This document shows, piece by piece, positions 7,629 through 15,968 of a stretch of DNA of 63,807 bases (positions within the stretch are counted from its first letter, which is position 1; each line of letters starts with the position of its first letter). The notes under the pieces are model-generated. The model was given only the letters and a program-made list of their open reading frames with translations, did not search any database and had not been told where the DNA came from. Source of the stretch: Proteobacteria bacterium UBA2133. GTDB lineage: Bacteria > Pseudomonadota > Gammaproteobacteria > Arenicellales > UBA868. The position numbers and the translations under genes were made by a program. The stretch covers positions 1 through 63,807 of the forward strand of contig DCXP01000001.1 in NCBI GenBank assembly GCA_002327725.1, written 5' to 3'.

Positions 7629-9305
7629 TTAACCAGACCTGGACCGGGCCCAGGAGTCCCGCAAGCCGACGGTGCGGTTGAAGACGGCCATCGAGTTGGT
7701 ACTGTCCCGGTCTACACAGAAATAACCCAGCCGTTCAAACTGAAAGACGGTGCCGGGCTTTGCCTGCGCAAGGCCGGGTTCAACCTGAATGTCATCAAGC
7801 GTGGTGAGTGAGGTCGCGTTCAGGACGCTGTCCAGATCACCGTCAGATGAGAACCCGGGTTCAGGATCGGAGAACAGGGGCTGATACAGTCTTGCCTCGG
7901 CCCTCACGCTATGCCGGGCCGATACCCAGTGAATGGTGCCTTTGACCTTACGGCCGTCAGGCGCATTGCCGCCACGGCTTTGGGGATCATAGGTGCAGCG
8001 TATCTCGACAATGTTTCCTGATGCATCACGAACCACTTCTCTACAGGTGACGAGATAGGCATAACGGAGTCTCACCTCACGCCCGGGTGCGAGCCGGAAG
8101 AACTTTTTCGGCGGGTCTTCGAGAAAGTCATCGTGCTCGATGTAGAGTTCCCGGCAAAAAGACAGTTGCCGGGTGCCCTGCGACTCATCTCCCGGGTGGT
8201 TAAGTGCGGCGAGGTCTTCTTCCTGATCCTCAGGATAATTCTCGATCACCAGCTTCAGCGGCCGGATAACCGCAAAGGCCCTCGGCGTACGCGGGTCAAG
8301 CGCTTCCCGGACACAGTTCTCAAGAACACTGAGTTCAACATTCTGATGGTTGCGGGTGACGCCGATACGGGTGCAGAAGTCCACCAGCGCCTCCGGCGGA
8401 TAACCCCTGCGCCGCATACCGGACAGCGTCGGCATGCGCGGATCATCCCAGCCACTGACCACTTTTTGCTCAACCAGGATTGTGAGTAGCCGCTTGCTGA
8501 CCACCGTGTATTCCAGGGACAGTCGGGAAAACTCTGTCTGATAAGGGCGGCTCGGCGTCGTCACATGCTCAAGCACCCAGTCATACAAAGCCCGGTTGTC
8601 CTCAAACTCGAGCGTGCACAGCGAATGCGTGACGCCTTCGATGGCATCGGACAAGGGATGGGTGAAATCATACATCGGGTAGATGCACCAGTGATCGCCG
8701 GTGTTGTGATGAGTCTGATAGCGGATTCGGTAAAGCGTGGGGTCCCGAAGATGCAGATTGGGTGATGCCATATCGATGCGTGCACGAAGGACCCGACTGC
8801 CTTCGGCAAACGCCCCGGCGCGCATCTTTTTAAACAGCGCAAGATTTTCTTCTCGACTTCGATCGCGAAAGGGACTGTTGACTCCCGGTTCGGTTAGCGT
8901 TCCCCGGGTACTGCGGATCTCATCAGGGCTCAAGTCGCACACATAGGCGTTGCCTGAGTCAATCAGTTCAATGGCAAATTCGTACAGTTGCTCAAAATAG
9001 TCTGAGGCGTGATGTAATCGTCCCTCCCAGTCAAAGCCCAGCCAGCGGACATCGGACTTGATGGCTTCAACGAATTCGGGACTCTCGCGATCAGGATTGG
9101 TGTCATCAAATCGCAGCGCACAGTGACCATCGAAGTCGCGTGCCAGCCCGAAGTTCAGGCAGATTGATTTTGCGTGCCCGATATGAAGGTAGCCGTTGGG
9201 TTCCGGGGGAAACCGGGTGGTGATTCCCTGCCGATAGCGGCCTGCTTCGATGTCGGCAGCCACTAACTGGCGGATAAAGTTAGTTGGCGGGTGCTGGTCG
9301 GACAT
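7629..9305 (-). CDS. glnS: Glutaminyl-tRNA synthetase
   Basis: This class Ic aminoacyl-tRNA synthetase charges tRNA-Gln with glutamine in the cytoplasm. The N-terminal PPEPNGYLHIGHAKS carries the HIGH signature (about residues 33-47), and VVSKRLL is the KMSKS-equivalent loop. The C-terminal beta-barrel anticodon-binding domains follow. At 558 aa it is the expected size. The presence of GlnRS fits Gamma/Betaproteobacteria rather than lineages that use the amidotransferase route alone. The start was chosen at the only ATG preceding the conserved NFIRQLVAADIEAG segment; no strong ribosome binding site is evident. Confidence 0.96.
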   Translation of the reverse strand: MSDQHPPTNFIRQLVAADIEAGRYRQGITTRFPPEPNGYLHIGHAKSICLNFGLARDFDGHCALRFDDTNPDRESPEFVEAIKSDVRWLGFDWEGRLHHASDYFEQLYEFAIELIDSGNAYVCDLSPDEIRSTRGTLTEPGVNSPFRDRSREENLALFKKMRAGAFAEGSRVLRARIDMASPNLHLRDPTLYRIRYQTHHNTGDHWCIYPMYDFTHPLSDAIEGVTHSLCTLEFEDNRALYDWVLEHVTTPSRPYQTEFSRLSLEYTVVSKRLLTILVEQKVVSGWDDPRMPTLSGMRRRGYPPEALVDFCTRIGVTRNHQNVELSVLENCVREALDPRTPRAFAVIRPLKLVIENYPEDQEEDLAALNHPGDESQGTRQLSFCRELYIEHDDFLEDPPKKFFRLAPGREVRLRYAYLVTCREVVRDASGNIVEIRCTYDPQSRGGNAPDGRKVKGTIHWVSARHSVRAEARLYQPLFSDPEPGFSSDGDLDSVLNATSLTTLDDIQVEPGLAQAKPGTVFQFERLGYFCVDRDSTNSMAVFNRTVGLRDSWARSRSG

Positions 9306-9417
9306 GGTCTGGCAGGGGGCCGGACGGCAAGGGCACCGTTATGGTAAACCGTGATCCGGCTGAGGGTAACAGATTGCTGCGCTCCGGGTTAGGTCGCTGG
9401 AAATATCAGCGGGAGAT

Positions 9418-9441
9418 CAGGCGCCGTCACTGCGGCGCCTG
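9418..9441 (-). terminator. Perfect 9-bp GC hairpin downstream of the cytochrome c4 gene
   Basis: CAGGCGCCG and CGGCGCCTG flank a 6-nt loop, 24 bp beyond the cytochrome stop codon on the minus strand. No U-tract follows, so this may be a factor-assisted terminator or an mRNA 3'-end stabiliser rather than a classical intrinsic terminator. Confidence 0.4.
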
Positions 9442-9464
9442 CCCATCCCCAGTGCCCGACGGTC

Positions 9465-10076
9465 CTACCAGTTGGTCGGGGTTGAAAGCGTAGACGGTTG
9501 ACTGCTGAAGTAGGCGGCAAGATCCTGAATGTCGCTATCGCTCAGGGCCGAGGCGAAGCCTTTCATGATCGCATTGTTGCGGGCCCCGGATTTATATCCG
9601 GTGAGTGCGTGGGCGAGAAAATCCGGATATTGGCCTGCGAGAATCGGATACTGGGGAGTGATTGGTTTGCCACCGCCCGCACCGTGGCAGGTAGCACAGG
9701 CCTGGGCCTTTGCTTCGCCTGCCTTGGCGTCACCGTCGCCGCGTTCACTCGCGGCAGTGGCCTCGAGGCCGCTCAGGTATGCGGCGATATTCGTGATCTC
9801 CGTGCCGCTCAACGCCCCCGCCTGGGCCTTCATGGTGGGATGGACCCGCTCAGCGTTCTGGTACGCCTTCAGAGCCAGCATGAGGTACTCCGCCTGCTGC
9901 CCTCCGAGTTTGGGAATGCGAAACGCAGGGTAGGCGTTACGCATTCCCGAAGCGCCGTGACAACCCATACAGGTTGCCGCTGCGGCCCGTCCTGCCTGAA
10001 TATCTCCGGCGGCGAGGCTGGCAAAAGAGGTTAATGCCATGGCCAAGCCGACGGTGATCGATAGCAAAAATTTCAT
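9465..10076 (-). CDS. Diheme cytochrome c4-type protein
   Basis: This is a periplasmic electron carrier with a Sec signal peptide (MKFLLSITVGLAMALTSFAS, cleavage near LAAGD) and two heme c attachment motifs, CMGCH at residues 36-40 and CATCH at 127-131. Each half ends in a likely axial Met (HPTMKAQ and NAIMKGF), the usual two-domain c4 layout. The length of 203 aa is typical. ATG 10076 was preferred because the signal peptide begins there; the frame stays open 11 codons further upstream. Cytochromes c4 usually deliver electrons to cbb3 or other terminal oxidases. No oxidase genes are in the window. Confidence 0.9.
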   Translation of the reverse strand: MKFLLSITVGLAMALTSFASLAAGDIQAGRAAAATCMGCHGASGMRNAYPAFRIPKLGGQQAEYLMLALKAYQNAERVHPTMKAQAGALSGTEITNIAAYLSGLEATAASERGDGDAKAGEAKAQACATCHGAGGGKPITPQYPILAGQYPDFLAHALTGYKSGARNNAIMKGFASALSDSDIQDLAAYFSSQPSTLSTPTNW

Positions 10077-10169
10077 TGCGCTGCATCTCAAAAAATTGTG
10101 GAGGCGCAACTTTAGGCAACCGCCCCCGAGCTTGCAACAATTTGACTGAAGAAAAGTGGTCTTTCGGGC

Positions 10170-10775
10170 CTAGTTTCGGCGTTTCAGGATGATCGCCAGT
10201 TCCTTGAGCCCGCTCGGGTGAGCAATAGTCCGGTCCTTACGCTCGGGCCATAGCCACTGCTCGGCACGAAACAGCTGTTCAATCGCGTCCAGAGGGCAAT
10301 GCCAGGGTGGGCCGCCCTCACGATGGGTTTGCATGAAGGCGCCTACCAGAAGCCCCCCCGGACGCAGCCAGCGGGCGAGACGTGAGGCGTATTCCGGCCA
10401 CTGTTGCGGCTCGAGGGCGCAAAGCGCTGTCTGCTCGTAAATGACATCAAAGGGTTCATCCGGTTCCCAGGTGAAAAGATCCGATGCAACGACGGTGGCA
10501 TCGAGTTGCTGAGCCCTGAGTGCCTTTTGCAGGTCAGCGACCGCGCTCGGCGCAAAATCCACGCCGGTAACGCGGTAGCCGCGCCGCGCCAGTTCGGCAA
10601 TTTCATACCCGCGGCCGCAGGCAGGAATCAATACCCGGGCTGGCGGTTCCGGCATCTGGGCGAGTCCGAGGCCGAGAGCCGGGCTCGGAGCGCCACGATC
10701 CCAGGCTGCTCTTCCCTCCTGGTAGCGCCTCTCCCAGCGCTCCTGTTGATTTGACTTCGATAACATGATAGTCAT
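10170..10775 (-). CDS. TPMT-superfamily SAM-dependent methyltransferase
   Basis: This is a Rossmann-fold methyltransferase of ~200 aa. VLIPACGRGYEIAELARRGY is the SAM-binding motif I, with GVDFAPSAV as motif II and FDVIYEQTALCALEP as the post-motif typical of thiopurine methyltransferase relatives. The N-terminal WERRYQEGRAAWDRGAPSPAL fits the family's conserved W-x-x-R/G-x-x-P-W lead-in. Members methylate thiols, thiopurines, selenium or tellurium compounds; the substrate cannot be read from the sequence. It is divergent from the EF-G-like gene, with 129 bp between the two start codons. Confidence 0.8.
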   Translation of the reverse strand: MTIMLSKSNQQERWERRYQEGRAAWDRGAPSPALGLGLAQMPEPPARVLIPACGRGYEIAELARRGYRVTGVDFAPSAVADLQKALRAQQLDATVVASDLFTWEPDEPFDVIYEQTALCALEPQQWPEYASRLARWLRPGGLLVGAFMQTHREGGPPWHCPLDAIEQLFRAEQWLWPERKDRTIAHPSGLKELAIILKRRN

Positions 10776-10904
10776 CAGTGTGCAATTATTCTTCAGTGGT
10801 AAGATTTTACCGATGCAACCATGATTATTGGGGCCGCGGCAGTTCGCAGGAATAAGTGGACGCTGCAGGTCTCTTTAGCCGGGAAAACCATAAGGAGGAC
10901 TCAG

Positions 10905-12944
10905 ATGACGCATCAGACAGCCGAGATTAGAAATGTGGCGCTCACCGGCCACGCGGGCGCAGGCAAGACTACGCTGGTCGAGCAGATGCTGGCAACCGCC
11001 GGGGCGATCAGGTCGCCGGGTCTGGTAGAGAAAGGCTCCACCGTCAGTGATTGGGATGATCTCGAGAAGAAGCACGGTCATTCACTATCGGCATCCTTGG
11101 CAGGTTTCGACTATCAGGGCGCCCGCATCAATCTGATTGACACTCCGGGTTACCCGGACTTTGTCGGCGCCGCCCTCAGTGTATTACCCGCAGTGGAGAC
11201 CGTAGCGGTCGTCATCAACGCCCAGCAGGGCATTCAAAGCACCAGCCGGCGAATGATGAGCTGGGCCCAGGGCCAGGACCAATGCCGGATGATCGTGATT
11301 AACCATATCGATGATGATCAGGCTGATCTGGAGGCAGTTTATGCCGAGGTGCAGGAAGCCTTCGGCTCGGAGTGTCTTGCCGTGAATTTGCCGGCCGGTG
11401 ACGGCGCCAGCGTGATCGACTGCTTTTTCAAGGCCGAGGGAGACCCGGCGTTTTCTTCTGCAGAAGTGGCCCACACCGAGATTGTGGATCAGACCGTTGA
11501 AGTGGATGAGGCGTTGATGGCGACCTATCTCGACCAGGGGGAAGTTTCTCCGGATCAACTGCACGATGCTTTCGAACAGGCAATGCGCGAGGGTCACCTG
11601 ATCCCGGTCTGCTTTGTCTCCGCCAATACCGGGGCGGGTGTCCGGGAACTTCTGGATTTCATCGCGCGACTGTTGCCCAATCCTGCGGAAGGCAACCCTC
11701 CGCACTTTCTCAATGGCTTCGGAGAGGACGAGCGCCCTGTTGCGGTCAGTCCGGACCCCGCGGCTCACGTTCTTGCGCATGTGTTCAAGGTGTCGTTCGA
11801 CCCTTTTGTAGGACGGCAGGCGCTCATCCGTCTGCATCAGGGCACCATCCGGAAGGATATGCAGCTTTTTGTCGGTGACGCCCGAAAACCCATAAAACTG
11901 AACAACCTTGCGGCGCCGCTCGGCAAGGACAGCGCCGAACAAAGTGCCGCCGTCCCCGGCGATATCCTGCTGGTCTCGAAAATAGACAGTCTCAACTATG
12001 ACGATGTCCTGCACGACTCGCATGATGAGGACCTGATTCACCTTAAGTCTTTGCACCTGCCCGAGCCTATGGCGGGAGTTTCCATCACGCCGAGCAGTCG
12101 CGGCGACGAACAGAAGATCGCGGATGTATTGTCCCGACTGACCGCCTCGGACCCCTGCCTCAGGGTGGAGCGGGACCCGGTGGCGAACGAAACGGTGCTC
12201 AGAGGTACCGGGGAACTGCATCTGCGCATCGCGATCGAGCGGATGTCCGAGCAATACAGTCTTGAGGTGACTACCGGGACGCCGTCTATCCCGTACCGGG
12301 AGACGATCGGCAAAACGGCGAAGGGTCACTGCCGGCACAAGAAACAAACCGGCGGTGCGGGTCAGTTCGGCGAGGTGTTTCTCGAGGTCGAGCCTCTGTC
12401 CCGGGGCACCGGCTTTGAATTTGTCAACAAGGTCGTGGGTGGCGTAATTCCTTCTCAATTCATCCCGGCGGTTGAGAAAGGTGTTCAGAGCGTTCTGGAG
12501 AATGGCGCTATCGCCGGATTTCCCCTGCAGGATGTCCGGGTCAGCGTGTATGACGGCAAGCACCACCCGGTGGACTCCAAGGAGGTTGCATTTGTCAATG
12601 CGGGCCGGAAGGCTTTTCTGGATGCGGTTTCAAACGCCAAGCCGCTGGTGCTCGAGCCGATGGTAGATCTCGAGATTGCAGTCCCCGCCGATAACATGGG
12701 AGATATCACCGGTGATCTGTCGTCACGCCGCGGCAGGGTAGTGAGCACCGATGCCGTTAGCGGTGGCAGGATGGTCATCAGCGGCCAGGCCCCGCTGGCG
12801 GAAATGGGTGACTATCAGTCAAGGCTCAAGTCTGTGACCGGGGGTGAGGGAAGTTACAGCATGGAGTTTGCCGGCTACGAGCCCGCACCCTCAACTGTCC
12901 AGAAATCATTGATGGCATCCTTCGAGCATCCTGAGGAGGAGTAA
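10905..12944 (+). CDS. EF-G-like translational GTPase (FusA2-like paralogue)
   Basis: This 679-residue protein has the EF-G domain order: GTPase, domain II, and domains III-V ending near FAGYEPAPS. The P-loop is GHAGAGKT (15-22) and G3 is DTPGYPDF (79-86). The G4 motif reads NHID (133-136) instead of NKxD, and the ERGITI switch I segment of true EF-G is replaced by KKHGHSLSASL. These changes mark the divergent EF-G-like group found beside a canonical fusA. The protein probably does not act as the main translocase; roles in stress or ribosome rescue are possible but unproven. ATG 10905 follows a strong AAGGAGGA site; the frame extends upstream to 10821 without a better start. Confidence 0.85.
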   Translation: MTHQTAEIRNVALTGHAGAGKTTLVEQMLATAGAIRSPGLVEKGSTVSDWDDLEKKHGHSLSASLAGFDYQGARINLIDTPGYPDFVGAALSVLPAVETVAVVINAQQGIQSTSRRMMSWAQGQDQCRMIVINHIDDDQADLEAVYAEVQEAFGSECLAVNLPAGDGASVIDCFFKAEGDPAFSSAEVAHTEIVDQTVEVDEALMATYLDQGEVSPDQLHDAFEQAMREGHLIPVCFVSANTGAGVRELLDFIARLLPNPAEGNPPHFLNGFGEDERPVAVSPDPAAHVLAHVFKVSFDPFVGRQALIRLHQGTIRKDMQLFVGDARKPIKLNNLAAPLGKDSAEQSAAVPGDILLVSKIDSLNYDDVLHDSHDEDLIHLKSLHLPEPMAGVSITPSSRGDEQKIADVLSRLTASDPCLRVERDPVANETVLRGTGELHLRIAIERMSEQYSLEVTTGTPSIPYRETIGKTAKGHCRHKKQTGGAGQFGEVFLEVEPLSRGTGFEFVNKVVGGVIPSQFIPAVEKGVQSVLENGAIAGFPLQDVRVSVYDGKHHPVDSKEVAFVNAGRKAFLDAVSNAKPLVLEPMVDLEIAVPADNMGDITGDLSSRRGRVVSTDAVSGGRMVISGQAPLAEMGDYQSRLKSVTGGEGSYSMEFAGYEPAPSTVQKSLMASFEHPEEE

Positions 12945-12989
12945 CACGGATCGGGGTATTGCCGGCAGTGATATACTGCGCGCCGCTTC

Positions 12990-13009
12990 GCGCCACCGGG
13001 GGGTGGCGC
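12990..13009 (+). promoter_or_regulatory. Hairpin enclosing the first possible aroG start codon
   Basis: GCGCCACC (12990-12997) and GGTGGCGC (13002-13009) pair over a GGGG loop. The GTG at 13003 and the purine-rich stretch before it lie in the loop and 3' arm, so folding could hide that start. Either translation is throttled here or the true start is the GTG at 13033. Confidence 0.35.
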
Positions 13010-14100
13010 CGACAACGCATCAAGCCATCATCGTGGAAACCAGCAAGACCGACGATCTGCGCATCGTCGACATTCAGGACGTGGCAAATCCCGCCACGAT
13101 TATTGACGAGATGCCGCTTTCGGCCGAAGCGGCGGATATGGTTACCGCCACGCGCCGTGATATCCATGAGGTGCTGAATGCTAATGATGACCGGCTTGTC
13201 GTCGTGGCGGGCCCATGCTCGATTCATGACCCGGATGCGGCCATGGAGTATGCCAATCGCCTGCGGCCGTTGCGTGAGGAGTACCGTGACGATCTGATTC
13301 TGGTCATGCGGGTGTACTTTGAAAAACCGCGCACGACCGTCGGCTGGAAGGGTCTCATCAACGACCCTGATCTGGATGGATCTTTTGATATCAACAAGGG
13401 TCTGCGCACCGCCCGCCAGCTTCTGCTCGATGTCAATAGGCTGGGCATCCCGGCGGGAACCGAGTATCTGGATCTGCTTACACCCCAATACCTCGCGGAC
13501 CTCGTCAGCTGGGGGGCTATCGGGGCGCGCACAACCGAGAGCCAACTGCATCGCGAGATGGCATCGGGCCTTTCCTGTCCGGTAGGGTTTAAGAACGGAA
13601 CCGACGGCAATCTCAAGATCGCGGTCGACGCGGTGGGTGCGGCCCGCCATGCCCACCATTTTCTGACGCTCACCAAGGACGGCCATTCCGCCATCTTTAC
13701 GACCTCGGGGAACGAGGATGGCCACGTGATCCTGCGCGGCGGCAGCGAGCCGAATTTCGATGCAAAGAGTATCAGCCTTGCGGCATCACTGATGAGCGAT
13801 GCCGGATTGACTCCCCGGCTGATGGTTGACTGCAGTCATGCCAACAGTGGTAAAGACTCGAAGCACCAGCCGATGGTGGTTGATGCCATCTGTAGCCAAC
13901 TGCACGCCGGTGAGCGACGGTTGATGGGGGTCATGATCGAGAGTCACTTGATGGGCGGCCGCCAGGATATTGTCCCAGGCGAGCCGCTCACCTACGGGCA
14001 GAGCATTACCGATAGTTGTATCGGCTGGGAGGAGACGGTGCCGTTGATCTCTCAACTGGCTGACGCCGTACGGAAATGCCGATCGGCCCTATCGGGTTAG
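13003..14100 (+). CDS. aroG: 3-deoxy-7-phosphoheptulonate synthase (DAHP synthase, class I AroG type)
   Basis: This enzyme catalyses the first step of the shikimate pathway, condensing PEP and erythrose 4-phosphate. It closely follows the AroFGH pattern: VVAGPCSIHDP, VMRVYFEKPRTTVGWKGLIND, WGAIGARTTESQ, SCPVGFKNGTDG and DCSHANSGK, with C-terminal ESHLMGG. The DDLRI segment that allows feedback control in AroG-type enzymes is present near the N-terminus. The start is uncertain: GTG 13003 has a G-rich upstream stretch but sits in a hairpin; GTG 13033 gives a protein starting just before the TDDLRI element seen at the start of E. coli AroG. The 5' gap to the EF-G-like gene is only 58 bp. Confidence 0.93.
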   Translation: MAPTTHQAIIVETSKTDDLRIVDIQDVANPATIIDEMPLSAEAADMVTATRRDIHEVLNANDDRLVVVAGPCSIHDPDAAMEYANRLRPLREEYRDDLILVMRVYFEKPRTTVGWKGLINDPDLDGSFDINKGLRTARQLLLDVNRLGIPAGTEYLDLLTPQYLADLVSWGAIGARTTESQLHREMASGLSCPVGFKNGTDGNLKIAVDAVGAARHAHHFLTLTKDGHSAIFTTSGNEDGHVILRGGSEPNFDAKSISLAASLMSDAGLTPRLMVDCSHANSGKDSKHQPMVVDAICSQLHAGERRLMGVMIESHLMGGRQDIVPGEPLTYGQSITDSCIGWEETVPLISQLADAVRKCRSALSG

Positions 14101-14319
14101 GCGCGCATCTACTGACCCCGGCAGGCGATTGCATCCCTGATGCCTGCTCTTATGGTGCAATCAAAAGACTTTGGCCAGGCCGTGTGGGGCAAGATGATAA
14201 TGTGCCCGCTGGCAAAGTCGTGGCCGTGTGCAGCCGTCTTCTCGTGGGAGCGTCCGGTACTGCCGGTACTGTTGTTGTAGCGGCTGCAGACCCTAACCCA
14301 TTTTGGAGACAAGCAAAAC

Positions 14320-15519
14320 ATGATCAGACCCCATGGCTGTGATTTCCTGATGCCCCTGCTGGTAGATAACCCAGCACGTCTGAAGGTCCTGCAGGAGGAG
14401 GCCGCTTATCTGCCTTCCATGATGCTGAGTTCGGCCGCCGCCGCTAATGCAGTAATGCTGGGCGCAGGCTACTTCACGCCCCTTGCGGGCTTTATGGACA
14501 AGGCCGATGCCTTGCGTGTCGCGCGGGACATGCGCACCAGCAAAGGCTTGTTCTGGCCGGTGCCGGTGCTCAATCTGACGACGGAAGGCCAGGATATCGC
14601 GCCGGGTTCACGCCTTGCGCTTCGGGATCCCAATGTGGCCGGCAATCCCGTCATTGCGATTCAGGACGTTCAGGCTGTAGAGGAACTCAGCCAAGACGAT
14701 GTGGACTTCATTGCCCAGCAGGTTTACCGGACCACGGATCAGGCCCATCCGGGTGTGTCGACTTTTGCCTCCCTTGGGCGGGTGGTCGTTTCGGGGCCGA
14801 TCGAAGTGCTGAACCTCAGTTATTTTCAAAGCGACTTTCCGGATACCTTCCGTAGCGCGGTCGACATCCGCGCCGAGATCGAAAAGCGGGGATGGAACAA
14901 TGTCGTTGCATTCCAGACCCGAAACCCGATGCATCGCGCCCACGAGGAGTTATGCAAGATGGCGCTTGAAGCGGTCGACGCAGATGGAGTTCTGATCCAC
15001 ATGCTCTTGGGGAAACTCAAGCCGGGTGACATTCCTGCAGATGTCCGGGATGCCGCAATCCGGAAGATGGTCGAACTGTACTTCCCGCCCAACTCGGTGA
15101 TGATTACGGGCTACGGCTTCGACATGCTTTACGCCGGCCCCCGCGAGGCGGTGTTGCACGCGTTATTCCGTCAGAACGCGGGTTGCACGCACTTGATTGT
15201 GGGTCGTGATCATGCAGGGGTGGGAGATTATTACGGTGCGTTTGATGCGCAGACCATTTTTGACGAATCGGTCCCTGCAGATGCGCTGGAGATCAAAATC
15301 TTTCGTGCGGACCATACGGCTTATTCCACGAAGCTGAATAAAGTTGTCATGATGCGCGATGCACCTGACCATCAGAAAGAAGATTTTGTGCTGCTGTCCG
15401 GAACCCGCGTCCGTGAAATGCTGGGTGCCGGTGAGGATCTGCCGGTGGAGTTTGCGCGCCCGGAAGTGGCGCGTATCCTGATGGATCACTTCGCGCAGGA
15501 AGCGGCAAACACCGCCTGA
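14320..15519 (+). CDS. sat: Sulfate adenylyltransferase (ATP sulfurylase), single-subunit dissimilatory type
   Basis: This enzyme interconverts APS plus pyrophosphate with sulfate plus ATP. The nucleotide-binding signature QTRNPMHRAHEEL lies at about residues 199-211, and GRDHAGVGDYYG is the second conserved loop. The protein is 399 aa with no C-terminal APS kinase domain. It is the homo-oligomeric Sat used by sulfur oxidisers (reverse direction) and sulfate reducers, unrelated to the CysDN type of most gammaproteobacteria. ATG 14320 follows TTGGAGAC. The usual partners aprAB are not adjacent. Assimilatory use is an alternative. The 219-bp leader contains a small GCAGGC/GCCTGC inverted repeat but no clear promoter. 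Confidence 0.92.
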   Translation: MIRPHGCDFLMPLLVDNPARLKVLQEEAAYLPSMMLSSAAAANAVMLGAGYFTPLAGFMDKADALRVARDMRTSKGLFWPVPVLNLTTEGQDIAPGSRLALRDPNVAGNPVIAIQDVQAVEELSQDDVDFIAQQVYRTTDQAHPGVSTFASLGRVVVSGPIEVLNLSYFQSDFPDTFRSAVDIRAEIEKRGWNNVVAFQTRNPMHRAHEELCKMALEAVDADGVLIHMLLGKLKPGDIPADVRDAAIRKMVELYFPPNSVMITGYGFDMLYAGPREAVLHALFRQNAGCTHLIVGRDHAGVGDYYGAFDAQTIFDESVPADALEIKIFRADHTAYSTKLNKVVMMRDAPDHQKEDFVLLSGTRVREMLGAGEDLPVEFARPEVARILMDHFAQEAANTA

Positions 15520-15528
15520 GAACGCCCT

Positions 15529-15551
15529 CCCGGAGATCGGTTCAGTCCGGG
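15529..15551. terminator. Hairpin between convergent sat and Trm112-like gene
   Basis: CCCGGA and TCCGGG form a 6-bp stem with an 11-nt loop in the 69-bp convergent gap. There is no T-tract on either side, so termination is only suggested by position. Confidence 0.25.
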
Positions 15552-15588
15552 AATCAGTTCAGGAGAGGGGCCCGCTGCCGTTTCCGGG

Positions 15589-15855
15589 TTACAGCCCCTC
15601 GAACTGGTCGGCCGGTATGCTTTCGTTTTCCAGCATTACCGGGATGTTGTCATCAATCCGATATATCCGCTGGTGGTTCTGCGTGATCAGCCCCTCGGAA
15701 AGGACGGATGTCACTTTCTCATCGCCTGCATTGGTCACTTCACCGGTCGCGATCTGGTGGTTAATCCGCTCCAGCTGGTCGGCGCTCAGTGTTCTGAGAG
15801 ACTGTTTACTTACCGGGCAGCACAGAATCTCCAGCAATTGTCGCTCTATGGGCAT
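15589..15855 (-). CDS. Trm112-like / YcaR (UPF0434) family small protein
   Basis: This 88-residue cytoplasmic protein starts with LLEILCCPVSKQSL, the N-terminal motif of the Trm112/YcaR family, and ends with the family's second part IYRIDDNIPVMLENESIP. The second zinc-ligand pair of zinc-binding members is missing, so metal binding is doubtful. Bacterial members are often longer-range partners of methyltransferases or sit beside lipid A genes. Here it stands alone on the minus strand, between sat and a CDF transporter, with a middle insert compared with the ~60-residue E. coli protein. Its role is unknown. Confidence 0.75.
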   Translation of the reverse strand: MPIERQLLEILCCPVSKQSLRTLSADQLERINHQIATGEVTNAGDEKVTSVLSEGLITQNHQRIYRIDDNIPVMLENESIPADQFEGL

Positions 15856-15968
15856 GTGGTCTGCCTGCGCTTGGGATCAGCGCTTGTGATGATTGACCTG
15901 AGTATACTGTGCGGCTCCTTCAGGCGTGCATCGTCTGGAAAGCTATTTCCCGAAATGGATTAATCGTC

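Noticed and set aside
11184..12566. 460-codon minus-strand open frame
   Set aside because: It is antisense to the EF-G-like gene, with no recognisable motif; a shadow frame.
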